From Catenovulum adriaticum (GTDB lineage: Bacteria > Pseudomonadota > Gammaproteobacteria > Enterobacterales > Alteromonadaceae): a stretch of DNA of 64,000 nt. Of the stretch, positions 26,234 to 35,662 are shown one piece after another; the stretch's first letter is position 1, and every line of letters starts with the position of its first letter. The stretch is from positions 2,232,001 through 2,296,000 of the forward strand of contig NZ_CP109965.1 in NCBI RefSeq assembly GCF_026725475.1, in the 5' to 3' direction. Under the pieces are notes generated by a model. That model saw only the letters and a list, made by a program, of their open reading frames with translations. It did no database searches and was not told where the DNA came from. The translations under genes and the position numbers were made by a program.

Positions 26234-27622
26234 GTGTCAAAAAACGCGTTTTCAACTGTTAATTTAAAGCCCGAATTATTAACCAATTTAGATTCAATGG
26301 GCTACCAGTCCATGACTGAAATACAAACACAAAGCTTGCCTTTAATTATTGACGGTAAAGACGTTATCGCCCAAGGCAAAACTGGCTCAGGCAAAACCGC
26401 TGCATTTGGTTTAGGTTTACTCAATAAATTGGATGTCAAAAAATTTAGAATTCAAACTTTAATACTGTGCCCTACTCGCGAATTGGCCGATCAGGTGGCA
26501 ACTGAAATCAGAAAACTTGCCCGTACCATTCACAATATAAAAGTGTTGACCCTGTGTGGCGGTGTGCCTATTGGCCGGCAAATTGATTCTTTATACCACG
26601 GGGCGCACATTATTGTGGGCACACCTGGTCGGATAGAAGATCATTTAAATCGCGATACACTCGATTTTAGTCACTTAAATACATTTATTTTAGATGAAGC
26701 CGACCGCATGTTGGAAATGGGTTTTCAAACCGCCATTGATGCCGTTGTAGATAAATTGCCAAAACAAAGACAAACCTTACTATTTAGCGCCACTTTTCCA
26801 GACAAAATAGAAAGCATCAGTCAGCGCATTATGCAAAAACCTGAAATGATAAAAGTAGAAGCCAGCCATGACCAAAATACTATCAGCCAGCACTTTTTTC
26901 AGGTTAACGACAATCAAGACAGACTCAACAACTTACGTTTATTATTATTAGAGCACCAACCAGAATCTAGCGTGGTTTTTTGTAATACCAAAGCCGAAAC
27001 ACTTTTGGTATGCGACGAACTCAATGCATACGGTTTTAGCGCTATGGCGCTCAATGGTGATTTAGAACAAAGAGAACGCGACCAAACCCTTGTACAATTT
27101 GCCAATAAAAGTACCAGCATTTTAGTCGCCACCGATGTGGCCGCACGAGGCCTTGATGTAGATAACCTAGATGCCGTATTTAACTATAATTTAGCACACG
27201 ATACCGAAGTGCACGTACACAGAGTTGGCCGCACCGGCCGTGCAGGTAAAAAAGGACTGGCGTTTACATTTTTCAGTAACAAAGACCACTATAAAATTGA
27301 GTTGCTAAGTGAGCTTTTAGATAGAGAAATAAGAGCAGAATCACTACCAAGAGACAGCGTACTTGATCGTCAAATTGCACCACCCACCATGGCGACTATT
27401 CAAATTGACGGCGGTAAAAAACAAAAAGTTAGAGCCGGTGACATTTTAGGTGCACTAACCCGAAACGATGATTTAAATGGGCAAGACATCGGCAAAATTC
27501 AACTATTTGATAACTGGGCTTACGTAGCGGTAAAACATAAAAACCGCAAAATTGCTTTAGATAAAATAGCTAAAGGCAAGCTAAAAGGCCGAACCTTTAG
27601 AGCTCGATTATTACGTAATTAA
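26234..27622 (+). CDS. dbpA: ATP-dependent RNA helicase DbpA
   Basis: DEAD-box helicase of 50S assembly, activated by hairpin 92 of 23S rRNA. 462 aa with GTG start 7 nt after AAGGT. Walker A AQGKTGSGKT (residues 46-55), DEAD near 154, motif VI HRVGRTGRAGK, then a C-terminal DbpA RNA-binding domain (about 385-462; AGDILGALTRNDDLNG) that separates it from RhlE/SrmB types. It follows tsaD by 68 bp. Confidence 0.95.
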   Translation: MSKNAFSTVNLKPELLTNLDSMGYQSMTEIQTQSLPLIIDGKDVIAQGKTGSGKTAAFGLGLLNKLDVKKFRIQTLILCPTRELADQVATEIRKLARTIHNIKVLTLCGGVPIGRQIDSLYHGAHIIVGTPGRIEDHLNRDTLDFSHLNTFILDEADRMLEMGFQTAIDAVVDKLPKQRQTLLFSATFPDKIESISQRIMQKPEMIKVEASHDQNTISQHFFQVNDNQDRLNNLRLLLLEHQPESSVVFCNTKAETLLVCDELNAYGFSAMALNGDLEQRERDQTLVQFANKSTSILVATDVAARGLDVDNLDAVFNYNLAHDTEVHVHRVGRTGRAGKKGLAFTFFSNKDHYKIELLSELLDREIRAESLPRDSVLDRQIAPPTMATIQIDGGKKQKVRAGDILGALTRNDDLNGQDIGKIQLFDNWAYVAVKHKNRKIALDKIAKGKLKGRTFRARLLRN

Positions 27623-27667
27623 TGCTGTTAACTAAAAAATTTACACTGTAAAACATTTGAGATACCT

Positions 27668-28438
27668 ATGCCATTTGACGATTTATTAGCGCCAATTCAC
27701 ACTTTTTTGCAGGCTGAAACGCCAGATAGCTGGGTTCAAAAAGCAAAAAAACCAGAAAGCCTTAACATTTTGCTGATTGATCATTTAATTTGTGAGTTAA
27801 AAGCTGCGCAATCGGCTATGTTTTTAATTCGTAAATATGCAGTAGATAAAGCCAGCAGCGATGCTTTACTCGCCTGGCTTAAACCTTTTGAAACCTTAAT
27901 TTACAAACGTGAAGGCGACTGGCGTGAATTAGCAGCCAAAAATAAATTAACTAAATCTATTATTCCTAAATCGACTTCAGCATACGGCCAAGATTTGATT
28001 GATAAAATGGTGGTTTTGATAAAAGAAGAACTGCATCATTTTTATCAAGTATTAGAAATTATGGATGAATACGGCGTTGAGTATCAAAGCATTACGCCCT
28101 GCCGATACGCCAAAGGCATGTTACGCCATGTAAAAACCTATGAGCCAGATGCACTAGTCGATAAACTCATAGTGGGCGCTTACATTGAAGCGCGTTCGTG
28201 TGAACGATTTGCAAAACTAGCACCGCATCTTGATAAACGTTTAGGTGATTTTTATACCTCCTTGCTCCGTTCAGAAGCGCGCCATTATCAAGATTATTTA
28301 ACTTTAGCTCAAGACATTGCCGATTTTGATATTACCAAACGAGTCGAATTTTTTGGGCAGGTGGAAGCTAAGTTAATTTTATCGCCCGATGATGATTTTA
28401 AGTTTCATAGTGGTGAGCCTGCTAACGCAATCGCATAA
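27668..28438 (+). CDS. miaE: tRNA-(ms2io6A)-hydroxylase
   Basis: Non-haem diiron monooxygenase that hydroxylates the isopentenyl group of ms2i6A37 in tRNAs reading UNN codons; O2-dependent. 256 aa. The ferritin-like four-helix bundle has Glu/His iron ligands in the segments CELKAAQS, EELHHFYQVLE, EARSCERF and SEARHYQDY. Plausibly cotranscribed with dbpA, 45 bp upstream. Confidence 0.94.
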   Translation: MPFDDLLAPIHTFLQAETPDSWVQKAKKPESLNILLIDHLICELKAAQSAMFLIRKYAVDKASSDALLAWLKPFETLIYKREGDWRELAAKNKLTKSIIPKSTSAYGQDLIDKMVVLIKEELHHFYQVLEIMDEYGVEYQSITPCRYAKGMLRHVKTYEPDALVDKLIVGAYIEARSCERFAKLAPHLDKRLGDFYTSLLRSEARHYQDYLTLAQDIADFDITKRVEFFGQVEAKLILSPDDDFKFHSGEPANAIA

Positions 28439-28511
28439 AGCTACCTAATCATTTGAATCAGATATAAACGAATACCTCCAATAAACAAATCAAAAATGCA
28501 GGAACATTCAA

Positions 28512-30491
28512 TTGAACAAGCACATTAAAGGAATTGATGGATTACGTGCGCTAGCTGTTATTGCCGTTATACTCTATCACTTAAGCTCAAATTTTTTGCC
28601 CGGAGGTTTTACTGGGGTTGATGTTTTTTTTGTGATATCGGGTTATGTCGTAGCATCGTCTTTATATAACAGGAAACCGAGTTCAACTAATGAGTATTTT
28701 TGGGACTTTTATAGCCGTCGTTTTTTTAGAATATATCCTGCATTGTTATTTTGCCTAGTCACTTGTTGTATTGTAGTTGTACTATTTATCCCTCAATTTT
28801 TTGTAAGTCGAATGATCAATGAAACGGCGCTATATGCATTCTTTGGGGTTAGCAATTTCTCTTTAGCTTTTAATAACGATTCATATTTTTCTCCGTCCAC
28901 TGATTTTAATCCTTTCGTTCATACTTGGAGCCTAGGTGTCGAAGAACAATTTTATTTAATATATCCTTTTGTAATGTATTTTTGGTTAAAGCAAAAATAT
29001 AAAAATGCCATCTATTTTCTTTTTGCAGCTTCATTTATCGCAACAATCTACTATAGCTTAACCCATACAAACTATGCCTATTATTTATTAACAAGCAGAC
29101 TATGGGAGTTAGCTGCTGGTGCCATACTTTTAAAATGGCATGTATCTTTAACCGGAAAAAATAATTTAATTAAGGTTAGTTCAAGTGCATCATTATATTT
29201 AGGTTTTTTATTTATTCTATGCGGAACTATTTTTTCTAATAAAGGGCAATTTCCATTCCCATGGGCTTTATTACCGGTTGTGGGTACAGGGTTAGTCATT
29301 AATGCCTTAGTTTTAGGCAAGCCACATAATTTAATATCCAGCTTACTTGCTAGCACATCGTTGCAACACTTGGGTAAATTATCTTACTCACTTTATCTCT
29401 GGCATTGGCCTATTTTTAGTTTTTTCAGATGGTCCTATGGATTGCAAAGCATGCTAGAAATGTTTCTCGCTATCACAATAACCTATATCCTTTCATTAAT
29501 TTCATTTTATGGTGTAGAAAAAACTTTTCAAAAAATCGGTAGAACTAAAAAAATCAACAGTCAGATTAAAGTCTTCGCTAGTTTAGCGACTATATTTTTA
29601 ACGACAGCCGTGACTTATAAAGGCCTTTCGACACAAGGATGGAATAGCTTAAGTGTGACAACTAACGAAACTGTCTGGTCTCCATATACTTCAATACGAA
29701 CAACAAAAGACTCTCCGCTTATTTTATCTGATCGGACTCTTTATGTGCTAGGTGATTCACATGCTGGCGCCTACAGTAAAATGTTAAGGCAATTAGCTAA
29801 TGATACCGGCATTAATATTAAACTAATGTCTAAAGGTGGATGCGGCGTTGCTAATCTACGTGAACCAGTATTATTACCGGGTAATCCTTGTTTAAATAAG
29901 TTAGAAAAATGGATTGAAGAAATTAAATCAACCGCCAAGCCAGATGACATTATATTTCTGGCTAGCTTAAAAACTTACCGTTTTGTAAATCAAAACTCTA
30001 TTTTTCCAGCCAATATAGAAGAAAAATTAGCTAACCAATTCAATGATAAAGCTATTGCAGATAGAAAGCTTGCGTTAAATGAATCTTTAACAATAATCCA
30101 AAGCTTACGACAAATCACACCATATATCATTATAGATGCCCCCAAACCTATATATAATTATATCGCGTTTCGTTGTGCAGATTGGTATACCCAAGATAAC
30201 CCTATTTGCGGAGCAGGTTATGAGTTTGATAGGGAGTTTATGGAAAAGTATAGACAAACAACTACGAGCTCGCTCGAAACAATAAAGCAACAATACCCAA
30301 ATGTATCTGTCTGGGATCCATTACCCGCTCTTTGCTCAACCACAAAATGCTCATTATTTAAAAATAACAAACCTTTATATTTCGATTCCGATCATCTTTC
30401 AGGTTATGGTAATCAAGTTATTTATCCAAGCTTCAAACAGCATTTTGAAAACTATTTAAAAAATTTCGATATGTCTGCGACAAGCAGATAA
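28512..30491 (+). CDS. Membrane acyltransferase, acyltransferase-3 plus SGNH domain (OatA/OafB-like)
   Basis: 659 aa. Residues 1-350 are about ten transmembrane helices of the acyltransferase-3 family (start IKGIDGLRALAVIAVILYH; catalytic His in the YHLSS region; FFVISGYV). The C-terminal half is a periplasmic SGNH esterase/transferase domain with GDSHAG near residue 415 and a late DSDHLSGYG block supplying Asp and His. Such proteins acetylate lipopolysaccharide O-antigen, exopolysaccharide or peptidoglycan; the substrate here is unknown. TTG start 7 nt after AGGA. No polysaccharide cluster adjoins it. Confidence 0.88.
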   Translation: MNKHIKGIDGLRALAVIAVILYHLSSNFLPGGFTGVDVFFVISGYVVASSLYNRKPSSTNEYFWDFYSRRFFRIYPALLFCLVTCCIVVVLFIPQFFVSRMINETALYAFFGVSNFSLAFNNDSYFSPSTDFNPFVHTWSLGVEEQFYLIYPFVMYFWLKQKYKNAIYFLFAASFIATIYYSLTHTNYAYYLLTSRLWELAAGAILLKWHVSLTGKNNLIKVSSSASLYLGFLFILCGTIFSNKGQFPFPWALLPVVGTGLVINALVLGKPHNLISSLLASTSLQHLGKLSYSLYLWHWPIFSFFRWSYGLQSMLEMFLAITITYILSLISFYGVEKTFQKIGRTKKINSQIKVFASLATIFLTTAVTYKGLSTQGWNSLSVTTNETVWSPYTSIRTTKDSPLILSDRTLYVLGDSHAGAYSKMLRQLANDTGINIKLMSKGGCGVANLREPVLLPGNPCLNKLEKWIEEIKSTAKPDDIIFLASLKTYRFVNQNSIFPANIEEKLANQFNDKAIADRKLALNESLTIIQSLRQITPYIIIDAPKPIYNYIAFRCADWYTQDNPICGAGYEFDREFMEKYRQTTTSSLETIKQQYPNVSVWDPLPALCSTTKCSLFKNNKPLYFDSDHLSGYGNQVIYPSFKQHFENYLKNFDMSATSR

Positions 30492-30564
30492 AGCTATATC
30501 TAAATTCAGGCTTACGTAATTTAAATGACTCGCTTTCATGCTTAACAATTATAAAAGGATTATT

Positions 30565-31554
30565 ATGCATAAAATTTTACCACTTAGTTTAGCTTTATAT
30601 TCGCTACTCACCTCGCATAATTTATTTGCGCAATATAGTGATCAACAAGCCTGTTATTTAAAAACAATTCAAGAAGCTGAAAAAGATACGGCTGTCACGG
30701 ATGTTATCGACAAGTGTAAGCACGAAGATGAACAACCGCATCTTGGCGCAATAAGTGAACGAATTTCGGCTGAGCGTGAAACCTATTTTTCACCTTATGT
30801 AATAACACCACATAAAATGAATTACATTTTACCTGTCACTCATACATCAGGGTTTAACGATAAAATAGAGGTAGATGACGGCGTACGCGAAGCCGCGCGA
30901 CCACTTGAAGCAAAGTTTCAAATTAGCTTTAAAGTTCCGTTAAACCATGAGTCTATCTTTACTGAAGGAGATGCCCTCTTTTTTGGTTTGACCATGCAAT
31001 CTTGGTGGCAGTTATACACAGAGGCTATGTCAAAGCCTTTTAGAGAAACCAATTACCAACCAGAAATTTTTTATTATTTACCCGTTAATTGGCAGCTATT
31101 AAACACACATACCAGTTTAGCATTTGGTTTAGAGCATCAATCCAACGGCCGTAGTCTGCCTTATTCTCGAAGTTGGAACCGAGTGTATTTATCTGTGATT
31201 GTTGAAGATGAAGCTTGGGCGTTAACTTTAAGACCCTGGTGGCGTTTGCCTGAATCGAAAACTAAAGAAATTACCGATCCAACCCGAGATGACAACCCTG
31301 ACATAGCCAAATACATGGGTTACTTTGAATTAAACGGTGCTTACCGAATCGATCAGAATATGCAGGGCCATTTTATGGTTAGGCAAAACTTAAACCACGG
31401 CAAAGGGGCTATTGAGCTGGGGGTTACATTTCCGCTTTGGGGGCGAGTAACTGGCTATCTACAATACTTTAATGGTTATGGCGAAAGTTTGATTGACTAC
31501 AATTATTCACAACAGCGTATTGGCTTAGGCATTGCTTTAACCAGCTTATTGTAA
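30565..31554 (+). CDS. pldA: Outer membrane phospholipase A
   Basis: Calcium-dependent OMPLA that hydrolyses phospholipids misplaced in the outer leaflet. 329 aa from the ATG at 30565 (AAAGGA 5 nt before; an in-frame ATG at 30538 lacks one). Signal peptide to about residue 22 (LFAQ). Catalytic HxSNG at 191-195 (His191, Ser193) with Asn205 twelve residues later, the same spacing as in E. coli. Barrel strands follow, ending with a hydrophobic last strand. The N-terminal extension before the barrel (about 60 residues) is longer than in E. coli. Confidence 0.93.
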   Translation: MHKILPLSLALYSLLTSHNLFAQYSDQQACYLKTIQEAEKDTAVTDVIDKCKHEDEQPHLGAISERISAERETYFSPYVITPHKMNYILPVTHTSGFNDKIEVDDGVREAARPLEAKFQISFKVPLNHESIFTEGDALFFGLTMQSWWQLYTEAMSKPFRETNYQPEIFYYLPVNWQLLNTHTSLAFGLEHQSNGRSLPYSRSWNRVYLSVIVEDEAWALTLRPWWRLPESKTKEITDPTRDDNPDIAKYMGYFELNGAYRIDQNMQGHFMVRQNLNHGKGAIELGVTFPLWGRVTGYLQYFNGYGESLIDYNYSQQRIGLGIALTSLL

Positions 31555-31588
31555 TTTTAGAAAGCGCGTAATACCGCTTTCTAAAATT
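31553..31588. terminator. Bidirectional terminator between pldA and ampE
   Basis: AATTTTAGAAAGCG and its complement form a 14-bp stem with an 8-nt loop; A/T at the stem ends serves both strands. It overlaps the pldA stop codon. Confidence 0.82.
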
Positions 31589-31609
31589 AAACAAAAAGCT
31601 ATAGAGCGC

Positions 31610-32458
31610 TTATAAATAGCCTGCTAAAGTTAAAACAGCAATAACACTTAACAAAAACAATAACGCTCGCTTGGCTAGTTTTAGCATTAAACATGGCTCA
31701 GTTAGGCAGTCTGATTCAGGCACATCAATTGGCTCAGCTGCTTTTGCAACTTGTGCTAAATACACCCGTGACCCCTTTTTTAATTGAGTTAACCCAGCAA
31801 ACCAAACCGGTAGTGCCTTGGAAAAATGCCCAACAAACAAAAAGGCAAATCCGGTTAATCTTGCAGGCACCCAAACTAAAATTTCAAACAATCGTAAACT
31901 CGCTTGGCTCAGCCAGTTTTGATTCTCATCAATTTGGCTGTTTTTTGCCAAATTACGTGCAAACACATATAAAATCGCGCCCGCTGGACCTAATATCACA
32001 AACCAAAAAATAACAGCGAAATAATGGCGGAAATTAACCCATATAAGCGCTTCACCTAATGTTTCTCCGGCTTGTTCTGAATTAGCGTCATCCATTTTTT
32101 GTCCTAGTTGTTCAGCATAATGAAAACAAGCTTGTTTATCTTCACGCGCTGCGGCTTCAAGGTAAGCCTGATACCAAAGCCTATGTTGCGGACAACCGTA
32201 GCAAATAAATAAAATAAACGCTGAAAATACCAAACCTAGCACCCCGTAGCCGAGCACTGCTTGAATAATAGCAACTAAACAAACAGGTACAGCTAACCAA
32301 AGTACAATGAATATTTCGGCCGAATGTTTATGCTCACCATTAAGAAAATTACGGGTTAATTCAGCATATTTTTGATAATAGGTTTGATATTGAAACCCTT
32401 GAGTTGGCTTAATTAGCCGCTCGAGTAAAACCACTAAAATTATACTTAGCAATGTCAT
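31610..32458 (-). CDS. ampE: Inner membrane protein AmpE (AmpE/CobD-like)
   Basis: 282 aa, probably four transmembrane segments: about 2-15, 48-90 (a pair), 148-170 and the last 20 residues. Begins MTLLSIILVVLLERLIKP, typical of AmpE. Proposed sensor or transducer in beta-lactamase induction; not well defined biochemically. It follows ampD by 12 nt, the conserved ampDE operon. Confidence 0.9.
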   Translation of the reverse strand: MTLLSIILVVLLERLIKPTQGFQYQTYYQKYAELTRNFLNGEHKHSAEIFIVLWLAVPVCLVAIIQAVLGYGVLGLVFSAFILFICYGCPQHRLWYQAYLEAAAREDKQACFHYAEQLGQKMDDANSEQAGETLGEALIWVNFRHYFAVIFWFVILGPAGAILYVFARNLAKNSQIDENQNWLSQASLRLFEILVWVPARLTGFAFLFVGHFSKALPVWFAGLTQLKKGSRVYLAQVAKAAEPIDVPESDCLTEPCLMLKLAKRALLFLLSVIAVLTLAGYL

Positions 32459-32470
32459 TTTATTATATCC

Positions 32471-33037
32471 CTAATCGTCATTTAACAATTTATAAAAGTG
32501 ATCCCAATTGAATACTTCACCTGGGTCTGTTTTCCGCCCGGGAGCAATATCACTATGTCCAACTATTCTATCATGAGTAATAGCCGGATAGGACTGTTGA
32601 ATTTGTTTTACCACCCCCGCCAGCGCTTTATATTGAACAGGTTCATATTCAATATTGATTGAGCCTTCAAGCTCTATTCCAATTGAAAAATCATTACAAT
32701 TGGCTTTGCCATTAAACTCAGATACACCGGCGTGCCAAGCTCTTTTATCAAAAGGCACATACTGAATAATTTGCCCATCTCGCCTTATCAAGACATGCGC
32801 AGATACTCTTAATCCAGCTAAAGCTTGAAAACTTAAATCTGCCTGACAATCTAAACAACCTAAAAATAAATCATCAATATAGTTTAATCCAAATTGATCT
32901 TCAGGCAATGAAATACAGTGAATCACTAATAAATTGATTTGGTTTGGCTGTGGTCTTTGATTAAAATGTTCAGATGGGCGAAACTCTGCACCTGTAAGTA
33001 AATGATTTATAATTTTATTTAAGTGGGTATTACTCAT
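32471..33037 (-). CDS. ampD: 1,6-anhydro-N-acetylmuramyl-L-alanine amidase AmpD
   Basis: Cytoplasmic zinc amidase that removes the peptide from anhydromuropeptides during wall recycling. 188 aa: zinc ligands His40, His161 and Asp171 (VIHCISLPE, VGHSDIAPGRKTDPG), catalytic Glu near 122 (GIELEGS). I start it at the ATG at 33037, preceded by AGGT, instead of the one at 33055, which lacks a ribosome site. That start overlaps the start codon of the divergent protease gene (CATG shared). Confidence 0.93.
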   Translation of the reverse strand: MSNTHLNKIINHLLTGAEFRPSEHFNQRPQPNQINLLVIHCISLPEDQFGLNYIDDLFLGCLDCQADLSFQALAGLRVSAHVLIRRDGQIIQYVPFDKRAWHAGVSEFNGKANCNDFSIGIELEGSINIEYEPVQYKALAGVVKQIQQSYPAITHDRIVGHSDIAPGRKTDPGEVFNWDHFYKLLNDD

Positions 33038-33554
33038 GGAACAACCTGATGTCAATCAAAAAACCGGAAAATGGATGTATTATGCTGCATGGATTATCGG
33101 TTTTGTGTTACTAACCTATGGGTTTCAACGTTTTTACGATAACCAAGAAAACCCAAACCAAAGCCCTGTCAGTGAGTATAGTCAAGCTGGCACCATTGAG
33201 GTTAGATTAAAACGTAATCCATATGGGCATTATGTCACTAACGGTCATATTAATCAGCAAACGGTCACTTTTTTATTAGATACGGGAGCAACGCATGTCT
33301 CAGTTCCTGAAAAAGTCGCCCGTAGACTTAATTTACCCTATGGGCCTCGCCAAACTGTGTCAACTGCAAATGGCGTGGTAGAGGTTTTCCAAACTCGGTT
33401 AGATACGCTCCAAGTGGGTGAAATAACGCTCAGAAACGTGTCAGCTAGCATTAACCCGCATATGGATGAAGAGCAAATATTATTAGGCATGAGTGCTTTA
33501 AAACGAATTGAGTTTAGCCAACGCGGTAATACACTAACTCTAAAGCAATATTAA
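33036..33554 (+). CDS. Membrane-anchored retropepsin-like aspartic protease (clan AA, TIGR02281 type)
   Basis: 172 aa. One N-terminal transmembrane helix (about 14-32), short linker, then a single retropepsin-type domain with the active-site triplet Asp-Thr-Gly at 82-84 (FLLDTGATHVSVP) and the later ILLGMSAL segment. One lobe only, so the active form should be a homodimer. Probably faces the periplasm. Substrate unknown. It lies between ampD and nadC, a frequent position in this order. Confidence 0.88.
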   Translation: MEQPDVNQKTGKWMYYAAWIIGFVLLTYGFQRFYDNQENPNQSPVSEYSQAGTIEVRLKRNPYGHYVTNGHINQQTVTFLLDTGATHVSVPEKVARRLNLPYGPRQTVSTANGVVEVFQTRLDTLQVGEITLRNVSASINPHMDEEQILLGMSALKRIEFSQRGNTLTLKQY

Positions 33555-33619
33555 TGATAAAATAGCGCGATAATGCTGAGCTCGCCTCTAACTTTTCACT
33601 CAATTTTGATAATAAAACT

Positions 33620-34486
33620 ATGACCATAACTTTAAGCCCTGAATTAAAAAACAGTATCACTAAGCAAATCGAATTGGCTTTGTTTGAAGATTTAAACGGC
33701 CTAGATGCAAATAACGACATTACCGCACAGCTTATTCCAGTGGAGCAATCTGTCAGTGCTCACATTATAACCCGTGAAGATTGCACTTTTTGTGGCCAAG
33801 CTTGGTTAATAGAAACCTTTAAACAATTGGGCGATCAAATTGATATTCAGTGGGCCGTAAAAGATGGCGATAAATTGGCAGTTAATCAACTTATTTGTAC
33901 ACTAACTGGCTCTGCTAGAACCATTTTAACAGGCGAGCGTACGGCACTTAACTTTATCCAAACCTTATCGGCAACGGCAACGGCGACTGCTTTATATGTA
34001 GATAAAATAAAGCACACTCATACTAAATTATTGGATACACGCAAAACCATTCCGGGGATGCGCCTTGCACAAAAATATGCGGTTACTTGTGGTGGTGGTG
34101 TTAACCATAGAGTGGGTCTGTACGACGCGTTTTTAATTAAAGAAAACCATATTACTGCGGCAGGCGGAATTGATAAAGCAGTTACTCAAGCCCGAAAAAT
34201 TGCGCCAGGGAAAGCGGTTGAAGTAGAAGTAGAAAATAACGCTGAATTACAACTGGCATTAGATGCTGGTGCTGACATTATTATGTTAGATAATTATTCA
34301 CCAGTTCAAATAGCAGAAGCTGCAGCCATCAATAATGCGAGTAATAAGCCAGCTAAACTAGAAATGTCAGGTAATATTACAATCAATACCATTGCTGACT
34401 ATGCTCAAGCTGGGGTCGATTTTATTTCAAGCGGTGCTTTAACTAAGCATATTCAAGCAATTGATTTATCATTGAGAATAAAATAG
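33620..34486 (+). CDS. nadC: Nicotinate-nucleotide pyrophosphorylase (carboxylating)
   Basis: Quinolinate phosphoribosyltransferase; makes nicotinate mononucleotide in de novo NAD synthesis. 288 aa. Conserved LTGERTALNFIQTLS, the LDTRKTIPGMRLAQKYAV block with PRPP/quinolinate-binding Arg and Lys, then KENHI, VEVENNAEL and the acidic IMLDNYSP. The nadC-ampD neighbourhood is as in E. coli. Confidence 0.97.
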   Translation: MTITLSPELKNSITKQIELALFEDLNGLDANNDITAQLIPVEQSVSAHIITREDCTFCGQAWLIETFKQLGDQIDIQWAVKDGDKLAVNQLICTLTGSARTILTGERTALNFIQTLSATATATALYVDKIKHTHTKLLDTRKTIPGMRLAQKYAVTCGGGVNHRVGLYDAFLIKENHITAAGGIDKAVTQARKIAPGKAVEVEVENNAELQLALDAGADIIMLDNYSPVQIAEAAAINNASNKPAKLEMSGNITINTIADYAQAGVDFISSGALTKHIQAIDLSLRIK

Positions 34487-34522
34487 TCTCGTTTTTTGCA
34501 TAGCTGTTGTAAAACTAAAAAG

Positions 34523-35644
34523 TTAACTTGCTGGGTATAAGCAGCCCAGTATCTTAGCTTTTTTAGCGCCTGTAACAGCCGGCATGTTGGCCGGTATTCT
34601 ATGCGTAAAGCAATAAGCTAGCCAAGCAAAACAATCTGCTTCAATCCAATCTGGATCAATATTAATTTTCGCGCTGCTGTTCACCTCAAAGCCTGCCCCT
34701 AATCGGGTTTGCAGTTGTTGCATTAAATATTCATTATGCACCCCGCCGCCGCATACCCAAACTTGCGCCGTTTGTGTGTACTGAATGATACTTTGCTTAA
34801 TGGTTTCGCAAGTAAAAGCCACTAAGGTTGCTTGAATATCTTGAGCCGCACGCTCAGTAAAATCGGCTAAAAATTCATTTAACCAAGTTAAATTAAATAC
34901 TTCTCTGCCGCTGCTTTTAGGACCTTTAATTTTAAAATAGTCACAACTTAGCAAAGCTTGTAATAATTCATCTATCACTTCGCCTGTTGCTGCCCAGTGG
35001 CCGTTATGATCGTAAGGCTGTTGAGTATGTAAACCGCACCACTCATCAAGCAAGCCGTTTCCTGGTCCGGTATCTAGCCCTAGTATTGTTTGTCGCTGAT
35101 GAGTCACCTGATTTTTTAACACTGTCATATTAGCAATGCCACCGATATTTAAAATAACCTGATCACCTGCTTGAGCGGGGAAAATAGCATGGTGAAATGC
35201 AGGTACTAACGGCGCACCTTGACCACCAGCAGCAATGTCTGCTGAACGAAAGTCACCAATAACATCAATTTCGGTTAATTCCGCCAACCTGGCGTAATCC
35301 GCTATTTGTAAACTAAAAGGGGTTTTACTGTTTGGACGATGACGAATCGTTTGTCCGTGACAACCAATCGCTTTAATTTGAGAAGCTATTAAATTATTTT
35401 GTTTAAGTAATTGTATAATTGCATCAGCATACAAGCCGCTTAATAAATAAGCGACTTGTGATAAGTGCTCAATCTCGTCAGTTTGAGATTGGTAAAGTGA
35501 AATGATTTGCTGTTTAAAAATAACATCAAAAGGCAAATAAACTTGATCGATTGAGCACAACTGACTTGAGTGCATCGCAATTAAACTTGCATCGACGCCG
35601 TCGGCACTGGTTCCCGACATCAACCCAATATAATACTCTGTCAT
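34523..35644 (-). CDS. anmK: Anhydro-N-acetylmuramic acid kinase
   Basis: Phosphorylates 1,6-anhydroMurNAc recovered from the wall, giving MurNAc-6-P for recycling. 373 aa, ASKHA fold: ATP loop GLMSGTSADGVDASL (residues 7-21), DTGPGNGLLDEW, VWVCGGGVHN. It follows the M23 endopeptidase by 18 nt in the same direction. Together with AmpD it supplies two consecutive recycling steps. Confidence 0.96.
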   Translation of the reverse strand: MTEYYIGLMSGTSADGVDASLIAMHSSQLCSIDQVYLPFDVIFKQQIISLYQSQTDEIEHLSQVAYLLSGLYADAIIQLLKQNNLIASQIKAIGCHGQTIRHRPNSKTPFSLQIADYARLAELTEIDVIGDFRSADIAAGGQGAPLVPAFHHAIFPAQAGDQVILNIGGIANMTVLKNQVTHQRQTILGLDTGPGNGLLDEWCGLHTQQPYDHNGHWAATGEVIDELLQALLSCDYFKIKGPKSSGREVFNLTWLNEFLADFTERAAQDIQATLVAFTCETIKQSIIQYTQTAQVWVCGGGVHNEYLMQQLQTRLGAGFEVNSSAKINIDPDWIEADCFAWLAYCFTHRIPANMPAVTGAKKAKILGCLYPAS

Positions 35645-35662
35645 TTATCAGCCTAGATTAAA

